This document shows, piece after piece, positions 27,301 through 36,300 of a stretch of 64,000 nt of DNA. How positions within the stretch are numbered: position 1 is the stretch's first letter; each line of letters begins with the position of its first letter. This DNA comes from Sipunculus nudus (taxonomy: Eukaryota > Annelida > Sipuncula > Golfingiida > Sipunculidae), in assembly GCA_026874595.1 (NCBI GenBank), contig CM049318.1, positions 53,671,250 through 53,735,249 of the forward strand. Reading direction: 5' to 3'. Under the pieces are notes generated by a model. The model was not told where the DNA came from. It did not search any database and saw only the letters and a list, made by a program, of their open reading frames with translations. The position numbers and the translations under genes are program-made.

Positions 27301-30300
27301 AAAATAATTTGCCCCAAACTATCCAAATGAGTCATTCCCCCTCTCTTGAAGCCAACTGATCCCATTTTGTCCATTAGAGTTTACTTCAGGCAAAAATAAA
27401 TGTGACTTACCAGCGATGGGCTCAGTACTTTTATCAAGCTTCTTCTGTATGACGGCATTAGTAGCATCACAGCGAACGAGGCCCTCTGGTGGCCGGATCG
27501 TTCCATCTGCTGTCAAATAAAATGCAAACAAGTGAATATTCCTCCTCTTTAACATAATCTAAACAAAAATTTAACTTTATTTTTTCTGATGACAAAGTAA
27601 AACATTAAAGATCAACATTTCAGCTATTTTATGACCATCAAAAGCCAGATCAATTGTACTAATCATCTCATTAAAATATTCCACTAATCTATGTATGATT
27701 ATATGCAATGAATCTTATGTTAGTATTTATGATAATTGTCATTCTGCTTTAAGTATGTCCATACATACAAATTTGACAAAAAGTCATTAAAATTTTAAGT
27801 CACTGGTTGATATATTTATTTAAGGAAGGCAGTAATGGGCTGCAAAATTTAACTTGGGACACAGCTGATTCTATGTATGTCTGTGTTGTGGTGTACCATA
27901 CAAGTATATTTTAAAACAGAAAATAACCTGCTATTAATTATACATATATTAATGGAAACCCAACTCTGATATTTGATGTAGCAGATTTTCACAGGATTCA
28001 TTTGTTTACTCAAGGCCACATCCATATAAATGGCTATTTCAATCTTTTTTCTTTAAAAGGAACCCTGATGACCTAATGACAAATTGGCTGATGAGATATA
28101 TGAAAACAAGAATGTAAAAACTTGTCATGCAATAACATTGCATGACAAGGTTATGCAACTCTTCATTAAACTTGGCACAGGATGGATTTTTCCAAGTGTA
28201 ACCTTCCACATTTGCATATTACTGTGACAACAGGGTCATGACATTTCCCATCATGCATCAGGATTCATCGATGTAGCTTCTCCCCCGAGGGAAACTGGTA
28301 TCCTCAGAGAAAAGATTCTTTTTGTTTGTGTTTTTACTTCCTAGCTCTTGTTCATTCTTGTTATGGATACCAGCATATTTTAAATGTATTCCTTAAAATA
28401 TGCTGAAACCATAGTGAAAATTCTGACGGAAGCAGGTTTCAAATTACCAGGAACATCATCTCCGCCTTCTTTATCAGCTTCTGCTTTTTTCTGAAAATAG
28501 AAAATAAAATTTTATTACAATAATCACAATATCCTAACCCTTTTGTTGTTAATTTTATATAGTTTAACTAAAAAAGATTTACTGTTCTATTGATGACTTA
28601 AATAATAACATCCGATTTTCTAAAGAAATTATAACAAATTCAAACAGGTCAGGCTGCAGAAGATTTTAACAGATAAAATTGTGACAATTAACTGCCAAGA
28701 TGGGCTTATTGAATCTGATTGGTTGACTGCTGAACAATTATTGGTTGTTTCAGATGCACTATGTACTATTCTTAAATATGAGGTTTGGCATTGAGAACAA
28801 TTAATTTTATGTGGTTTATAAACTTACTTTTCAGGAGAGGACATTCTGTTATCTTTCTTACTAAGGTCTTAACTTAACTTGTATCATGAGCTAAATATCG
28901 TGCTGATTATCGTATCGCGAGATGATGTATAGTTTACGGCCATGATTCAGTGTTTTAATGCCACTCAAGCTTACCTTCAGGTGGCTTTTTCCTGTGACAT
29001 GATCTCGATATGGAACTTCTCCGGAACACTGCACAAAGCACAGCTAGAAATACGACAGAGCAAGCATAGACATTTGAAAAAACACCTTGACTGGAAGAAA
29101 TACACATTTACATAAAGTCTTCCAAATGATTCAACTGGGACACACCAAAGGTCTTCACGATTTTAGTTTTAGTTCTGAAAATGGTTGTAAATTGGAAGAT
29201 TCATTTTTCCCCAAGACACTCAGCAGTTTATTTAGGTTTTGCATGGATTTGTTTTGTGAATATTTATTAAGAGAATATCAAAATTTTTAATTAAACAAAA
29301 AACAAATGAAAAAAATGAGCAAATCTGATGCTGACTAGAGCACTAATTACAATTACAACAAAAAGTGTTTGTTCAAAGACAAAACATATGAGGCAAATGT
29401 TAATTATGATGTTTTTGGGAACATATGCTGCAATCCAATGTTATCGTATGATTCTGAACACTTATGCAGAAGATTATTTATGCTTTCATAGCAAATAAAG
29501 TGTCTGCAATTCCTTTTTAATAGTCTAAGAATAAATAGTTAAAAACCTTTACACAGAGGCCTACACAAGAACTTGAGTCATGACTTTGGACTTGAATAAT
29601 GGGATAAAATCTCAGACCTTAGTGATGGAGTATCCTTTCTGCCTTCATAGACATGATGCTGTCACATTCCTAACATTCAAACCAAACACTGACCACTGCT
29701 GAACAGTGATATGTCACAAGTAGTACTACAAATGTGGCATATCACACTTTTTTCCAAAATCATCTGTGCATGTTTTTTTGCGGATAGAGATCCCCCTATT
29801 AGGTACCTGAAATTGTCTTTGACTGCAAGTCAAGGGCAACCAGTACTTCAATAATCTTCTGAACAGCAATGGTCTTCCGTAGCGTCTACCTATAACCTTG
29901 GTGTAAAGGTAAAAACTGGCTTCCTTATCATGTGACATTTGGTCACATGACCCACAAGAGCATAATTCTGTATATCATGCAAATGCAGCAATGGTAACCT
30001 CATAACTGCTTTTATTTGCATAAACAGCAGGATCTGTGGTAGTAGAAGGGGAAGAGGGCACTAAATGATAAACAAGGTAAGTTAAGCCTGGGTTGTCCTA
30101 TACTTAAATCTTATATCTGTCATATGAAATCAGACAATACTGTTCACATGACAATAAAATTATACATTTGCAAGAAATTTTATATAGAAAGGATGCTTCC
30201 ATCTTGAGGTTTTGATAATGTATCCTTTTCAAATATTTACATTTCAACGTTTGAGATTTTAAGTTAGTGTATGGTATTATTTGGTATAATCAGGATAGCT

Positions 30301-33300
30301 CAACCATAAGAGTTTATGCACACAAGCTCCTTACCCGGCAGTAATATGCAGCATCTTTCATCTCACTAGATGACATAAACCTCATCACTTCTCCACTCTC
30401 ACCCTAGAAGATACAAATGAATATTAAAACATACCCTTATGTTTTTTTTAATTATATTATATCAGTGATCCATCCTGACACTGGGATAGGACATATACTT
30501 GTTACAAATAATATGTAACATCCTTTATTTGAATTGTTAAAAAATTTTAATATTTCTGGTTTTTAAAATAATATTAGTTTGTAGGAATAAAAGTCAGCCT
30601 AAATAATAAATATTAACAGCTCTCAGATATTTTACGGTATTGTAGTCACACTTAATTATGCATATTCCAGAGCAGATATTTTGCAATATTGTAGTTAGCC
30701 TAAATTATGAATATTTACAGAGTAGATATTTCACAATCTTGTGCTTCCTCTGATTGCATGCACTTCTCGTAAGACTTCTCTCAATACGTAGAATTAGAAT
30801 GACCTGATGCGACAAACGATGCAAACATTAAAATTATATTACAACACAACAAGAAAACTAACACGCGTCTTACACACCCACACACACACACATACATACA
30901 CACATACCTCTGTCTTCAGTCCAAGGTTTGCCATTTCTTCTGCCAGCTGAATAATACAGAAATATACCAGAATTGATAAAACAGTTCAGTCCTAAATAAA
31001 TCAGAAACAGGTCATATTTCAAAGTCATTCACTGGTTCGAGAAAACCTATCTTTGATTCATCAATAATTGGTTTAGCTGAATATTCCACTATCTATGAAA
31101 CTGTAAACTTTAAGGAACACTGAAATGCTATTCTGTCCACTTTTGTAGTCTTTGCTAATTTTGAGCTCATTTAAAAGTTATTGGCTCTGAGTTTTTAGAA
31201 CAAGGTCATGATAAGCAAATTTATGGAATTTATGTCCCTTGCTTCCACTTCTTGTTGTCCCCTGCTTGCCTTTTCAAAATGCTTTAGTTTTTATTTTCCC
31301 CTGAAGATGTCTCCACATGTCATTGTGGCTGTATTTTAATTTCATTGTCCCCTGATGATGTCTCCACATGTCATAAGTTTTGTTGAGAAATGGGAACAAA
31401 TGGGATATTTTTGTTTGTTTTGGAGCTGGTGATAAGAAATTTACAGACAAACACTCCAAAACCAATCCTAACCAAGTTATGCATGACAGCAATCACTTAC
31501 CAAAATTTGAATGAAATCGGATAATATTTAGAAGTTACTGTATAGAAACAAAAAACCTGACGGATGGACAGACAGAGGAACAGACAGTCAGACAGACAGA
31601 CAAACCCAAAACAATGTCCCCCATTTGGCGGAAGCAAGGGACAATAATCAAGCACCGGAAATTACAATAAGAACAACCAACTTTTTGCTATAACTTGATA
31701 ATCACCCCATCACCAAACAAGTGACCCAGGGGTCATGTATATTTTTATGTTCAAAACATTTCATGAAAATTACAGTTACCTTAATCTACTGCTCATTCTG
31801 TGTGCTAACTGAAAGCCATGGATCCAACAGTTAGGTAGGAGTCATTGATCAAACATTCTAGTAAAGTCTGCCATAACCTACCTTGATATGTTTCTTTCCA
31901 TCTACATGATCATTAAACTGCCTCTCTGATGACAATTGTACTTTGCAAATCTGAAACATATATTAAACATTCATTATAAACCAAACATAAAAATACCACT
32001 GCATGTGTTGAAGTGAAAGACATATTCAGGCTCCAAGCTTCAAAAGCTTTACTTCATATTTAAACTAATCAATAAGAATACAAAATTTAACTTAAATATT
32101 TTGTTCAACCAACAACAAGGATTTTCCCTTTCTCTGTGTAAAACAATCATATGCAATGAGTCTTACACTAATTATATCATACCCTACAGTTCAGATATTT
32201 GTGCAGAATTCTACTCTTAAAATTGGTTTCAAATATTTTTAAATTTTAAGAGAGCAACATCAAGGCTCTCTCTTTAGCTTCTTTCACGATCATCTTGATT
32301 CAAACAGTCTCAAATAAGAAGAGACAGGTTATACTACAATAAGTGTTGAACAAGGATGGTTAAAACAGGTCAGCATCACTGGTGACATTTAGTACAGAGT
32401 TCATTTAATTTTTTTGTGTGTGAACTGAAGAAATTGAGTACCATTCTTCCATTTGAAATACAGAATCAACCCTTACTAAAGGGATTTCAACATTAGAGGT
32501 ATTATGTGGGCATAATTAAACTTTATCATGACATGAAGAAAACCAAATATACTTAATTCCTAGGCAGGTCTTAGAAGACTTCTGTACAGGGGCTTATCAA
32601 GTGTGTTTATATGGTGGTAAATTGATAAATGTAAAATTCTCACCGAGCAGTAATATGGACGCCTTTTCTGCAATAGAAAAAAATAGAATTATTTTAGACA
32701 GATCTTCCACTTGACTATATAGAAAGAGCTATTACCTAAATAATTATAAATGTGATTTATTACATATTTTCCCTGTTTGTCAACACTGCTGTTAACAAAA
32801 ATGTTGTTGATAAACAAGTTTACACATTCTTTATGAAGGCTTTATAAGAATTTTCACAACCAAAATTACACTAAGATCATTAATATATACACAGAGGAAG
32901 CCAGAAATCACATTAATTCTTTTCAAAAGGTAGGTGATTGGGCACCTTTAAAATTAGGATAGCAAATTCCAAGAAATGTGTGTTGCAATGGGAAGCCCCT
33001 TTTCCACATGTTCCATGGAGAACACAGCAACACACCCAGGGCTTTCACATAGTTACTGTCTTAATTTAATAATAATAGTCTGCATAATGCATTTAACAAT
33101 AGTTTTATCACAAAATGGAATATTTTCAAAATGACACCACACCTGACCTGAAACAAGGGACCCATGGGTCATGGCGCTCAGCTGTTATATATTTTAAAAA
33201 ATATGATTTGGGAAAGAGGCACATGCTTGTTTTGTGTGGTAATAAATATAAGCTTTATTATGAGTTGTTGGTGTTTAGCTTAGGTATGATTTTGATAGTA

Positions 33301-36300
33301 TCTTTGGAGACAGAGAAGAGGATTGATTTCATTTATTTTATTAACAAATGGAGTGCTATTGTCACACAGATTTTGACTTGGCCATATAACTTATAAGCAG
33401 CACATATCATAAAAGAATTTAACTATTTATTAAAATTTAATAACAAATATTGTGCCAATATAATTTTTATTAAAAAAATAATAATAAGAAAATCATATGA
33501 TTTTTTTAAATAAAATATAACTGAAATGATTATTGAAATAATATTATAGAATATATTCATGAATGCATTCATGAACACATTTTGAAAGTATCTGCACTGG
33601 TATTCAAATACTTTCATTTTTACCTGAATTCCCATTCTTATGCAATAAAATTTTTAATGCAGTACATATTCATATTCGAATTCAAATATATCTGCAAAGC
33701 ATTCGCACCATGTCTAGTATTTATTCAGTTTTAGCCAAACAAAGATGTTGAGAATCCAGAATATACAAAATTCACAAATTTAAATAATGATCATAAGTAC
33801 CTGGTTTTATGGCTTTTATTTATATTAAAAAAAATAAATATAATATATTCACTTTGGACTACTTTCACATCAATCTACACACTAGACACAGTAGGAATCT
33901 AGATTAATATTATCAACTGCATCTTTGTCTATCATTTATTTCCTTCATATGATCCCTAATGATTAGTAATGAATAATATGATTTATTTTTTTATCATTAA
34001 AATTTCACTGAAAAATACCATAGGTGACTGCATGGTGTTATTTGGAATAACATTGACATTCTATCCATCCATACAAGATTCTTACATCATCAGTAACTGC
34101 AAGTTAATTTTCTGTTACTCATCAACTAACAAATTCCTTTTCTATTAATTTTTCTTTAATTTGTTAAAAAAAAAACCAATACATAATTATTAATTTATTG
34201 TTTATTGTTATGTTGTTTTTCAAAACAACTACTAGATGAGTTGGGTTGGACACCTGGATCAACTGTGGCTGGGCATTAGCTGCCTGGCTGCCCCAGTGTA
34301 TGCTTCGCTCAAGCATGCATAATCTGATGAAAGGTCAACAAGGTCAACATACATGTGACTGAAGAGGGGCTGGATTAAGCCTGGGTCTGACATGGTCTCA
34401 TATAAACATTAATAAAAGCTACAATATTTGGCCAATTTCTTTAAGCTTTCTAAACTACAAAGATGAAATCCTTATGTGTGCATGATATAAAAATTATATC
34501 AACAGTGCTCTCAGGAAACAAACGTGCCATGGTCAAAGTTGGGCAAAATTTATGGTACTAATTTTATATTTATACTAATAAAAAATCTCTAGCTTCAGCA
34601 AATCCTCTTGTTAAGGGAGTAAATATATTTCTTGATTTTTTAAAAAGTGCACTATGTTTGGGCCATATAACTTAAAACAATTATGCAATACTGACATCAT
34701 TTCTGGCATGTGCATAGCGAATGTATAGAAAAATATGTATATTATATATGATCAAAGTCAGATCAGTGGTTTTGATATTAGGCAGTCTTACAGTGTAACA
34801 ATGGGTTTTTAATGGAAAAATGAAGTTTTTCATTAATATTTTGAAGGAATTAAGTCCTAGTGATAAATTCTTGGCATGGTAGGGGATTTTGGAGACATCT
34901 ATCTGTATGCTAAATTTAAAGAACTTAAGAGCTGAAGCTGGGGAGCTGAGCTCTAGCAAACTGCATAACACTAGCTTGATGTAAACTTGATGTGACATGG
35001 TGCTTGGTGTTTTTGATCAACTGGTTTAAAATTTTTGGTGCTAACAGACAAAATGCTAACAAAAACATGCTGTGAAAATTAAATCCACAGTACTTACAGG
35101 ATAAAAACGTGCCATGGTCAAACTTGGGCAAAATTTAAGGTACCAATTTTATATTTTTGCCAATATTTAAAAAAAATTAACAGATTTTGATCAAATTTTT
35201 GGTATACAATTAAATTTTGATCAATTAAAGTTGTATTACTGAAAAAAAGTCCCTACCTTTAACACTTTTGGTCTTAAGTGACCAAATATCTTTCCTGATT
35301 TTTTTACAAAGTCCATTATGTTTGGGCCCATAACTTTTTTAAATTATATAATACTGACTTAATTTCTAGCATGTACATAGGAACTATATAGAGGAATATT
35401 TAAGGTAAATATGAAGAAAACCAGATGAGTGGTTTTGATATTAGGCAGTCCTGCAGTGTGAAAATAGATTTCTAATAAAAAATTGAGGTTTTCCTTCAAT
35501 ATCTCGAAGGAACGAAGTCCTATTGACCCAATTTTCAGCATGGTACTAGATTTTTGGGATATCTAACTGTATGGCAAATTTTAGATTCGTAGGTCCAATG
35601 GTGTCCAAAGATGCCAGTCTTACGGACGGACATCTGGACGGCAAGACAGACGGACGGAAGATGGACAATGGACCACGACTATAGCTCAGATGACTTATAG
35701 TCAGCTGAGCTAAAAATACACAAAACCAAAGTGAATATATAATTACCGATACTGATTTTTTCACTTGATCTGGAAAGCATCCAAATTTAACATTTGCCCA
35801 CTGATCATATCCTTTGTCCTTTAGTTCATCTTCCCAATTTTCATCTTTGGTAGAGATAACTTTCTGAGTATGAATCATACCCCGTGAGTGGGAAAAGAAC
35901 TCCTGAAATACAGAAAACAATGACTTAAATGTGAATATTGTGAATCAGGGATTATTCCTGCAAGTTTTCATTCCATGTGGTAGATTTATTTTTGAAGTTA
36001 CATGCCCAAAAAGCAAGTCAATGTGTTAGTTATCTAATGAGGTGAAGCCTGCTTCAAAATGCTATTTGGCAAGGAATTTCATAGAATCTTACTACTAGAG
36101 TGCGATTTTAATGATCCATCATTAAATTACAACTGATTCTCAACAGTTAGGCCAAAACAAATAAAAAGGTATGGTTCCCAGGCACTTTTTTTCAGAAATC
36201 ACTGTGGGCTGTATTCTATTTTTTTACCTTTTTTTTGTATGTCTCGATAAAAAGGTCATATGATCAGGGAAAAGCATGAAAATAACAGGGTGTTTTTGCT

